DNA of 8,421 nucleotides from Nonomuraea sp. (lineage in GTDB: Bacteria > Actinomycetota > Actinomycetes > Streptosporangiales > Streptosporangiaceae): positions 1 through 8,421 of the forward strand of contig JABFVJ010000173.1 of the NCBI GenBank assembly GCA_013362835.1. The letters run 5' to 3'. A program made the translations under genes and the position numbers. Below the pieces are notes generated by a model that was not told where the DNA came from, ran no database searches, and saw only the letters and a program-made list of their open reading frames with translations. Shown here in pieces: positions 1 through 5,933 of this stretch. The stretch's first letter is position 1. Each line of letters begins with the position of its first letter.

Positions 1-279
1 AGCGATCCCTACGACACCACCCGCCCGGTCCCCCGCCCCCGCCACGCCGCCCCGCCTCCCCATGCCACGTCCCCGGACCTGCCCGGAGCGGAACCCCACC
101 CCCGTGGTGCGGCTCCGGCGTCCTGGAACGGGGCTGTGGCGCCTCGGGACACCAGCGCGCCGCGCGGTCCCGCCCCCATGAACGGCCGGCCGGCCGCGGA
201 TCCCGCTCACAGCCCGCGGCCGGCCGCCGACCGCCTCGTAGCCGGCCGGCCACAACCCCCGAGGACCGGCCGGGGTGGG
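1..279. other. Left-edge GC-rich stretch without a clearly identified gene
   Basis: No recognisable protein domain is seen here. The plus frame of the following small gene stays open to position 1, so that gene could in principle begin upstream of the window. The encoded text would be rich in Pro, Ala, Arg and His, with no fold. By my count 76 of 93 codons end in G or C here, against 52 of 53 after position 280, so coding character rises sharply near 280. The stretch also carries a strong inverted repeat and several GGCCGG clusters. It is best read as an intergenic or leader region, with a disordered N-terminal extension as the alternative. Confidence 0.5.
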
Positions 280-441
280 ATCTACCGGCAGGAGGCGTTG
301 CGGCATCGGGCGATGTCGCGGGTGGTGCGGATGCCGCTGGTGATCAGCACGCCGTCGTTCCTGGTGTTGTGGGTGCTGGTGGCGGCCATCCTGGTGACCG
401 GCACCCTGCTCACCATGGTCGCGGTCAAGGCGGCGTCGTGA
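136..441 (+). CDS. Short HlyD-like membrane-anchor protein (truncated adaptor), start uncertain
   Basis: The last 53 codons (280-438) are clearly coding by third-position GC. They read IYRQEALRHRA, a basic stretch, then one transmembrane helix (about FLVLWVLVAAILVTGTLLTMV), and stop eight residues later. This resembles the extreme N-terminus of HlyD/membrane-fusion adaptors of peptide exporters, which often begin with a (I/L)FRxEAL motif followed by a single anchor helix. The large periplasmic coiled-coil, lipoyl and barrel domains (several hundred residues) are absent. The stop TGA (439-441) overlaps the ATG of the ABC transporter (441-443), so translation is probably coupled. The start is unresolved. 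GTG 136 and ATG 178 lie in the weakly coding region. TTG 298 (GGAGG at 291-295, only 2 nt away) and ATG 313 (17 nt from that GGAGG) would remove part of the FRxEAL-like motif. It may be a functional small partner subunit or a remnant adaptor gene. Homology is by eye only. Confidence 0.5.
   Translation: MAPRDTSAPRGPAPMNGRPAADPAHSPRPAADRLVAGRPQPPRTGRGGIYRQEALRHRAMSRVVRMPLVISTPSFLVLWVLVAAILVTGTLLTMVAVKAAS
187..226. repeat. 13-bp perfect inverted repeat, potential strong stem-loop
   Basis: Positions 187-199 (CGGCCGGCCGCGG) and 214-226 (CCGCGGCCGGCCG) are exact reverse complements separated by 14 bases. An RNA from either strand could form a very stable all-G/C stem. There is no U-run after it, but many actinomycete terminators lack one, so it may terminate an upstream transcript or act as a leader hairpin ahead of the small gene and the ABC transporter. 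More GGCCGG-rich segments follow at about 240-252 and 264-275. The repeat itself is certain; its function is inference. Confidence 0.55.
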
Positions 442-2579
442 TGTTCCGGCGACTTCCCGTACTGCTCCAGAACACCGACACCGAGTGCGGCGCCGCCTGC
501 CTCGCCATGGTCCTGTGCCACCACGGCCAGCGCACCACCCTCCACCAGGTCGCAGAACGGCTCCAGGTCGGCAGGGACGGCCTGAGCGCCAAGGCCATCG
601 TGGACGGCGCCCGCGACCACGGGCTCAAGGCGCGCGCCTTCTCCCTGGCCCCCGAGGACCTGGCCCGCGTGCCGCTGCCCGCCGTGGCGCACTGGGAGTT
701 CAACCACTTCGTGGTGGTCGAACGCTGGTCGCCCGACCGCGTGGACCTCGTCGACCCGGGGCACGGCCGCCGCAGGCTGACCGCGGAGGAGTTCAGCGCC
801 GGGTTCACCGGCGTGCTGCTGGTCTTCGAGCCGGGCGAGGGCTTCCACCGGGGCGCGACCTCGATGGCCGGGGCGTGGCGCAGGGAGTTCATCCGCACGC
901 TGTTCAAGCGGCGCAGGGGCCTGCTCGCGCAGCTCATCGCGGCCTCGTTGCTGCTGCAACTGCTCGGGCTCGTCCTGCCGCTGTTCTCGCAGTTCCTGCT
1001 GGACACCATCGTGCCGTCGCGGGCCGTCGAGGTGCTGTCCCTGCTGGGCGTCTCCATCCTGCTCGCGGGGGCGGCCCAGCTCGTGATCGGCTACCTGCGC
1101 GCCGCCCTGCTCGTCGCCGTACGGGCCCGCGCCGACCAGGAGCTCACCGAGAGCCTGGTGAGCCATCTGGTGGCGCTGCCGTACCGGTATTTCCAGCAGC
1201 GCGGCAAGGGCGACCTGGTGACCAGGGCGGGCAGCGTCTCGACGCTCGGCGACATCCTCACCGGACAGGTCGTCGCGGCGCTGCTGGACGGGCCGCTGGC
1301 CATCGGCTACCTGGCGCTGGTCTACGTCTGGGACCCGCTCTTCGGGCTGGCGCTGACCGGCGTGGCCGCGGTGCAGACGATCCTGCTGCTGACCACGACG
1401 AACCGCATCGCCACGCTCACCCAGCAGGAGCTCACGGCGCTGTCGGCGTCCCAGAGCAGCCTCATCCAGACGATCACCGGGATCGAGACGCTGAAGGCGT
1501 CGGGGGCCGAGAAACGGGCCGTCGAGCAGTGGTCGTCGCACTTCACGAAGCAGCTCAACGCGGACGTACGGACCGGGCTGACCCGAGGGTTGCTGGAGTC
1601 GGCGCTGTCGGCGATCCGGGTGATGGCGCCGCTCGGGCTGCTGTGGCTGGGCGCCTGGCGGGTGCTGGACGGGCAGCTCACGGTGGGCGCGCTGGTCGCG
1701 CTGAACGCCATCGCGCTCGGCGCGCTGACCCCGCTCGGCTCGCTGATGACGGGCCTGCAGAGCCTGCAGCAGGCGGGCGCGCACTTCGACCGGCTGTCGG
1801 ACATCCTGGCCTCCGAGCCGGAGCCGAGCAACGGCATCGAGGTGCTGCGGCTGCGCGGCGCGGTCGAGCTGCGCGGGGTGAGCTTCCGCCACGACCCGCG
1901 CGCCCCCTGGACGGTACGGGACGTGTCGGTCGCCATCCGCCCCGGCCAGAAGGTCGCGCTGGTGGGCGCGTCGGGCTCGGGCAAGAGCACGCTGGCCAGG
2001 CTGCTGCTCGCGCTGCACTCGCCGTCGCTCGGCGAGATCCGCTACGACGGCGTCCCGGCGGCCGAGCTGAACCTGCGCACGCTGCGGCGCCAGTTCGGCG
2101 TGGTGACCCAGGACCCGTCGCTGTTCAGCGGCTCGATCAGGGAGAACATCGCGCTGAACGACCCGGCGGCCCCCCTGGACCGGGTGGTCGCGGCGGCCCG
2201 GCTGGCCGCGCTGCACGACGAGATCATGGACATGCCCATGGGGTACGAGACGATGCTCACCGACGGCGGCGGCCTGTCCGGCGGGCAGCGGCAGCGGCTG
2301 GCCCTGGCCCGCGCCGTCCTGTCGCGCCCCAAGGTGCTGCTGCTCGACGAGGCCACCAGCAACCTGGACAGCGCCACCGAGTCGGCCATCGAGGCGAACC
2401 TGAGCCGGCTCGTCCAGACCAGGATCGTGATCGCCCACCGGCTGAGCACGGTCAGGGACGCCGACCTGATCCTGGTGATCGACTCGGGCCGGATCGTGCA
2501 GCGCGGCACCCACGACGAGCTGATGGCCATGGGCGGCAAGTACGCCGAGCTGATCGCCGCCCAGACCGTGCCCTCATGA
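441..2579 (+). CDS. Peptidase-containing ABC transporter (C39 protease / exporter / ATPase)
   Basis: This 712-aa protein is full length for a bacteriocin- or RiPP-type export ATPase, which sits in the cell membrane, cuts a leader peptide after a Gly-Gly-like site and exports the core peptide. Residues 1-130 form a C39 peptidase domain with Gln10, catalytic Cys16 (in TECGAAC), His89 (NHFVVV) and Asp105 (LVDP). Residues about 155-440 carry the six-helix ABC membrane domain. The nucleotide-binding domain has Walker A GASGSGKST (509-517), Q-loop Gln557, signature LSGGQ (612-616), Walker B VLLLDEA (632-638) and switch His666, all intact. The start ATG 441 is chosen because it opens the C39 domain (MFRRLPVLLQN), overlaps the preceding stop as TGATG, and has AAGGCGG 7 nt upstream. 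A GTG at 369 in the same frame would only add a non-conserved tail. No precursor peptide, modification enzyme or full HlyD adaptor lies in the window, so the cargo is unknown. Function of the family is well established; the pairing with the anchor stub is inference. Confidence 0.93.
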   Translation: MFRRLPVLLQNTDTECGAACLAMVLCHHGQRTTLHQVAERLQVGRDGLSAKAIVDGARDHGLKARAFSLAPEDLARVPLPAVAHWEFNHFVVVERWSPDRVDLVDPGHGRRRLTAEEFSAGFTGVLLVFEPGEGFHRGATSMAGAWRREFIRTLFKRRRGLLAQLIAASLLLQLLGLVLPLFSQFLLDTIVPSRAVEVLSLLGVSILLAGAAQLVIGYLRAALLVAVRARADQELTESLVSHLVALPYRYFQQRGKGDLVTRAGSVSTLGDILTGQVVAALLDGPLAIGYLALVYVWDPLFGLALTGVAAVQTILLLTTTNRIATLTQQELTALSASQSSLIQTITGIETLKASGAEKRAVEQWSSHFTKQLNADVRTGLTRGLLESALSAIRVMAPLGLLWLGAWRVLDGQLTVGALVALNAIALGALTPLGSLMTGLQSLQQAGAHFDRLSDILASEPEPSNGIEVLRLRGAVELRGVSFRHDPRAPWTVRDVSVAIRPGQKVALVGASGSGKSTLARLLLALHSPSLGEIRYDGVPAAELNLRTLRRQFGVVTQDPSLFSGSIRENIALNDPAAPLDRVVAAARLAALHDEIMDMPMGYETMLTDGGGLSGGQRQRLALARAVLSRPKVLLLDEATSNLDSATESAIEANLSRLVQTRIVIAHRLSTVRDADLILVIDSGRIVQRGTHDELMAMGGKYAELIAAQTVPS

Positions 2580-2581
2580 GG
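2572..2581. repeat. Palindrome CCTCATGAGG carrying the stop codons of both convergent genes
   Basis: The 10-bp perfect palindrome contains TCATGA, which reads TGA on both strands: 2577-2579 ends the ABC transporter and 2576-2574 ends the PL8 lyase. The two genes therefore overlap tail to tail by 6 bp and leave no room for a separate intergenic terminator. Confidence 0.9.
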
Positions 2582-4808
2582 TGGACACCGTCACCGTCAC
2601 CGAGCCGCCCTCCTGGTCGGACAGCCGGCCGAACGTGAGGGTCAGCCGTGCACCCGTCTTCGAGCCGGTCAGGAGCGGGTGGCCGCGCAGGACCCGGGCG
2701 ACCGGCCGGTCCCAGGTGACGGTCAGCTCGTCGAGGTCGAGGCGAGGGTCGGAGACGGTCACGGTGGCCGTGCCCGCGCTCTCCCTGACCAGTACGGCGC
2801 AGGGCGCGGAGGCGGTGAGCGGGCCGGCGGACCCGTCGTTCCAGAAGGCGGCCGCGGTGATCCCGAGCGCCGGCACCTGGACGCCCTGCTGCCTGGACGT
2901 GTTGGCGAGCACCCGCGCCCAGCCCCGGTCGGCCGCCCTGGCCCGGGTGAGCTCCCTGCTCGCGCCCGGCAGGAGCAGGTAGGCGTAGTCCGCCTGGTCG
3001 GGGTCGACGCCGTGGTCGAGCCAGAGCGTGACGTAGTCGCGGTCACCACGCCGTTCCCGCAGCGTACGCAGGCCCGACACGATGTAGCCGGCGTGCCCGT
3101 CGAGATGTGCCCAGCCGGCGCGGTCGTCCACGGTCAGGGAGGCGGCGGTCCTGCGGTTGTCCACGATCGTCTCGACCGGTACGCCATCCGCGCCGGAGAT
3201 GCCCGCCCCCAGGCAGACCACCGCGTCGTCGAGGAAGACCCACGACTTGAACGCCTCCATCGTGCTGTCGAGGCCGTTCAGGTGCTGGCCGACGACGGCG
3301 TACGTGCCGTCGCTCGCACCGCCGACCCAGCGGCCGGGCGGGCAGGTGTCGCCCCAGGCCGGGCCCGCCCCGTCGGGCAGCCGCCGGGTCGAGACCGTCG
3401 TGCCGGGCAGCCGGTAGGGGTCGGCGGTGGTCCAGAAGGAGTCGGAGTACTGGTCGCCGTGGCCGTCGGCCCACCAGTAGAGCAGGCCGGAGCCGGTGTG
3501 CCAGCCCCGGAGGTTCTCGCCGTTGCCGTGCTCGTAGTGGCCGATCCGGTCCGAGGCCATGCTGAGCGCGGCGCACCAGCCGGGCCTGCGGTGCACGGCG
3601 CGGGCGCTCATCGGGAACAGCCGGTGCCCCACCGGCTCCGGCGCGGCCGGTACGGAGTCGTCACCGAGAACGGCGGCCAGCCGCGCGTGGAACGCGGGAC
3701 CGGCCTCCTCCAGCATGGGCCGGCACGTCTCCCGCACCGCCCACCCCTTGACCATGGCCTGCCAGCGGGCCCGCAGCCCGGCCGGGGCCACCTCGCCGAG
3801 CAGCAGGATCGCGTCGGCCAGCTCGCGCCCCCTGTCGTGATCGCCGAACGGCTTCCTGCCGACTCCCCTGCCGCGCACGAGATCCATGCAGAACCCGTCG
3901 TGGACGAACGGCGCGTACGACCGCTCGACCATCGCGAACACCGTGTCGTCCACGACCTCCCACGGCGTGCCGCGCAACACCGCGAACAACGTCGCGAGCC
4001 CGCCGAGCAGCGTCACCCCGTACGCCCCCTGGTACGGCACGGTCGTGTGCTGGACGAACGAGCCGTCGCGGTAGAACCCGTCGCCCTCGGAGACCACGCG
4101 GAACACCGGGGAGAGCGCGGAGACCGCCAGCGCGGCCTTGCCGTGGTCGGCCCTGAGCATCGCGCGCAGCAGCATGACCAGGCACAGGTCCACCCGGTTG
4201 GCCGCGGTGCTGGTGCCGCTGTAGTCGCGCAGGCGGCTTTCCGGGACGAAGTGGTCGACCGCATCCCGTAACGCCGCGCCGCGCGGCTCGCCGAGGTGCG
4301 GGCCGATCAGCACGGCCGCGTCGAGCAGCGCCTTCGGGACGCCGATCTCCCAGTGCCACCAGTTGCCGACGGGGTCGGCGCCGTCGGCGTAGACGTGCCG
4401 CCGGTAGTGGTCGATCCCGTCGGCGACGGCTGTGGCGAGGCCCGGGTCGCCGGTCACGCCGGTCCCCGGCAGCGCGTACGCGCGTGCCATGGCGAGCAGC
4501 CGGCGGGGTGTGGCGGCGTACGAGGGGAACGGCTGGTCGGACCAGAGCGACGTACGGGCCGGGGCCATGGTCTCCCGGTAGCGCTCCGCCTGCCGCCCCG
4601 CCGCCGCCACCCGCGCCCGGTACGCCTCCCCGACTCCCTCCGGCCCGGCCGTCACCTCCCGCCACCTGCGGCGTACGGCGACGAACGACGTGTCAGGCGT
4701 GTACGCGGGATCGGCCCCGGCGAGCGCCCCCAGCGCCCCGGCCACGACGACCCCGCCGGCCCGGAGTAACGATCGCCTGGACGGCACCCCTCGATTATCG
4801 CCCGCCAC
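2574..4808 (-). CDS. Tat-exported polysaccharide lyase, family PL8 (hyaluronate/chondroitin/xanthan lyase type)
   Basis: The product (744 aa from GTG 4808) starts with a twin-arginine signal: SRRSLLR at residues 10-16, then a hydrophobic stretch to about residue 31, so it should be folded before export. The rest matches PL8 lyases, which cleave uronic-acid-containing polysaccharides by beta-elimination. An alpha/alpha toroid carries NWWHWEIGVPKAL (149-161). Catalytic Asn204 (TAANR), His254 and Tyr263 (FVQHTTVPYQGAYG) have exactly the 50- and 9-residue spacing of the Asn/His/Tyr of pneumococcal hyaluronate lyase. An Arg-rich loop at 312-318 is the likely site of the fourth catalytic residue. 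The beta-sandwich half has NGENLRGWHTGSG (428-440) and YSDSFWTTADPYRLPGTTV (454-472). Length is normal for a compact PL8 enzyme. The substrate cannot be read from sequence. The start is uncertain: GTG 4808 has a GGAGGG directly against it, while GTG 4787 would give a short n-region MPSRRSLLR. It lies 85 bp downstream of the oxidoreductase on the same strand. Confidence 0.9.
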   Translation of the reverse strand: MAGDNRGVPSRRSLLRAGGVVVAGALGALAGADPAYTPDTSFVAVRRRWREVTAGPEGVGEAYRARVAAAGRQAERYRETMAPARTSLWSDQPFPSYAATPRRLLAMARAYALPGTGVTGDPGLATAVADGIDHYRRHVYADGADPVGNWWHWEIGVPKALLDAAVLIGPHLGEPRGAALRDAVDHFVPESRLRDYSGTSTAANRVDLCLVMLLRAMLRADHGKAALAVSALSPVFRVVSEGDGFYRDGSFVQHTTVPYQGAYGVTLLGGLATLFAVLRGTPWEVVDDTVFAMVERSYAPFVHDGFCMDLVRGRGVGRKPFGDHDRGRELADAILLLGEVAPAGLRARWQAMVKGWAVRETCRPMLEEAGPAFHARLAAVLGDDSVPAAPEPVGHRLFPMSARAVHRRPGWCAALSMASDRIGHYEHGNGENLRGWHTGSGLLYWWADGHGDQYSDSFWTTADPYRLPGTTVSTRRLPDGAGPAWGDTCPPGRWVGGASDGTYAVVGQHLNGLDSTMEAFKSWVFLDDAVVCLGAGISGADGVPVETIVDNRRTAASLTVDDRAGWAHLDGHAGYIVSGLRTLRERRGDRDYVTLWLDHGVDPDQADYAYLLLPGASRELTRARAADRGWARVLANTSRQQGVQVPALGITAAAFWNDGSAGPLTASAPCAVLVRESAGTATVTVSDPRLDLDELTVTWDRPVARVLRGHPLLTGSKTGARLTLTFGRLSDQEGGSVTVTVSTS

Positions 4809-4830
4809 CCCTCCACCGGCCCCTCGCCCG

Positions 4831-4917
4831 TCAGACCGTCACCGGAGCCTTCCCGCCATTCACCCGTCAGACCCTCAGCAGGGCCTTCCCCCGTCAGACC
4901 TTCAGCAGCGTTTTGCC
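4831..4917 (-). repeat. Three in-frame degenerate copies of the oxidoreductase 3' end, each ending in TGA
   Basis: On the minus strand the gene ends with codons for GKTLLKV and TGA (4917-4894). The same 24-base unit recurs downstream at 4890-4867, reading GKALLRV-stop (19 of 24 bases identical), and at 4854-4831, reading GKAPVTV-stop (20 of 24 identical to the second copy). Every TGA is followed by CGGG, and GTCTGACGGG is perfect in all three. The stops are 27 and 36 bases apart, so all copies sit in the gene's own reading frame. The likely origin is tandem duplication of the gene's tail. Any role (backup stops, transcript-end signal) is inference. Confidence 0.75.
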
Positions 4918-5874
4918 CGCCACCGTGCGGGCCTCGATGGCGGCGTGGGCGTCGGCGGCGCGCTCCAGCGGGAACGTGCGGCCCACCACCGTCCTGAGCC
5001 GCCCGGCCGCCGCCTCGGCGAGCGCCCGCGCGGTCCGCTCCTTCGCGCCCGCCGGATCCCCCAGCCCCATCAACTGCTCCAACCCGATCACCGTCACACC
5101 CCGGCGCGCGGCCTCCTCCGGTTCGACGGTCGTGGTGCTCCCGCTGGACGCGCCGTGCACCGAGAACCGCCCGCCACGCGCCGTCACCTCGAACGCCTCA
5201 CGGCCGAGCCGCCCGCCGACGCCGTCGAAGACCACGTCGGGCCCCCGCCCGCCGGTCGCGTCGAGGACGAGCCGCGTCCAGTCCTGGCGCGAGTAGTCGA
5301 CGGTGACCTCCGCGCCGAGCTCCCCGGCCAGCGCCAGCTTGGGCGGGCTGCTCGCCGCCCCGATGACGTGGGCGCCGGCCCCGTGCGCGAGCTGCACCAG
5401 CAGGCTGCCGAGCCCGCCCGCGGCCGCCTCGACGAGCACGTGATCCCCCGGCTTGACGCCGGCGTTCTCGAACAGGCCCACGGCCGTGCTGCCGTCGTTG
5501 AGCAGCGCCGTGGCCTCGGCCGTCCCGAGGCCGTCGGGCACCGCCGTCAGGTCGGCGGCATCGGCCACCACCAGCTCGGCGTTCCCGCCGCCATAACCGG
5601 CCGTACGGGTCACGACCCGCCGCCCGACCAGGGCCGCGTCGACGCCCTCGCCGACGGAGACGACGTGCCCGCCGACGCCCCCGCCCGGCACGTACGGAAG
5701 CTCAGGCAGCGGCGGGCCGGGCGTGATCCCCCGCCTGAGCTGCGTCTCGATGAAATTGATCTCGGCGAACTCCACCGCCACCACAACCTGCCCCGGCCCG
5801 GCCACCGGATCCGGCACGGTCCCCGCCACCAGCACCTCGGGCCCGCCGAACCTCGTCACCTGTACGACTCGCAT
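4894..5874 (-). CDS. Zinc-independent NADPH:quinone oxidoreductase-type MDR protein
   Basis: This 326-aa cytoplasmic protein is full length for the quinone reductase branch of the medium-chain dehydrogenase/reductase superfamily, which transfers hydride from NADPH to quinones or related enones. The N-terminal GroES-like domain begins MRVVQVTRFGGPEVL and contains EINFIETQLRRG (38-49) and PYVPGGGVGG (60-69). The Rossmann part has the nucleotide loop AAAGGLGSL (150-158), and the C-terminal segment GRTFPLERAADAHAAIEARTVAGKTLLKV (298-326) is typical of the family. There is no cysteine in the protein, which fits the zinc-free subgroup. The start ATG 5874 has AGGGAG 6 nt upstream. A SoxR-like operator sits in its promoter, which suggests induction by redox-cycling quinones or antibiotics. 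It follows the Lrp-type regulator by 55 bp on the same strand, so read-through from that gene is also possible. The precise substrate is unknown. Confidence 0.9.
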   Translation of the reverse strand: MRVVQVTRFGGPEVLVAGTVPDPVAGPGQVVVAVEFAEINFIETQLRRGITPGPPLPELPYVPGGGVGGHVVSVGEGVDAALVGRRVVTRTAGYGGGNAELVVADAADLTAVPDGLGTAEATALLNDGSTAVGLFENAGVKPGDHVLVEAAAGGLGSLLVQLAHGAGAHVIGAASSPPKLALAGELGAEVTVDYSRQDWTRLVLDATGGRGPDVVFDGVGGRLGREAFEVTARGGRFSVHGASSGSTTTVEPEEAARRGVTVIGLEQLMGLGDPAGAKERTARALAEAAAGRLRTVVGRTFPLERAADAHAAIEARTVAGKTLLKV

Positions 5875-5902
5875 GACAACTCCCTCTGCTCCGAAGGCCT
5901 CC

Positions 5903-5933
5903 AGCCTGATACCTCAACTCGGCTTGAGGTCAA
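5903..5933 (-). promoter_or_regulatory. Promoter of the oxidoreductase with MerR/SoxR architecture
   Basis: On the minus strand a -35 element TTGACC (5933-5928) is followed by a 19-bp spacer and a -10-like CAGGCT (5908-5903, keeping the A and final T of TANNNT). The overlong 19-bp spacer filled by a dyad is the hallmark of promoters activated by MerR-family regulators, and the placement copies that of E. coli soxS. Predicted transcription start is near 5896, giving a leader of about 22 nt that includes the AGGGAG ribosome site. The -35 overlaps the stop codon of the upstream regulator gene. Confidence 0.65.
5911..5930 (-). promoter_or_regulatory. SoxR-box operator
   Basis: The minus-strand core CCTCAAGCCGAGTTGAGG is an 18-bp dyad, extended by one further matched pair (A...T) to 20 bp. 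The E. coli SoxR box in the soxS promoter is CCTCAAGTTAACTTGAGG, so both outer CCTCAA/TTGAGG halves are identical and the length is the same; only the centre differs. SoxR is an iron-sulfur MerR-family sensor; in streptomycetes it turns on a small set of redox enzymes and transporters in response to redox-active metabolites. No soxR gene is visible in this window, so the regulator would act from elsewhere. Confidence 0.75.

Noticed and set aside
282..2513. 743-codon open frame on the minus strand across the ABC transporter
   Set aside because: It is antisense to a gene with complete C39, membrane and ATPase motifs. Its product is a Gln/Arg/Gly/Pro-rich low-complexity chain with no domain, the usual mirror frame of a high-GC gene.
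485..2638. 717-codon plus-strand frame overlapping the transporter
   Set aside because: It is a frame-shifted shadow with Arg/Ala/Gly/Pro composition and no motifs, while the real gene covers the same bases.
2679..4271. 530-codon plus-strand frame opposite the PL8 lyase
   Set aside because: The lyase on the minus strand has matching catalytic residues throughout. The opposite frame gives an Arg/Val/Gly-rich chain with no recognisable fold.
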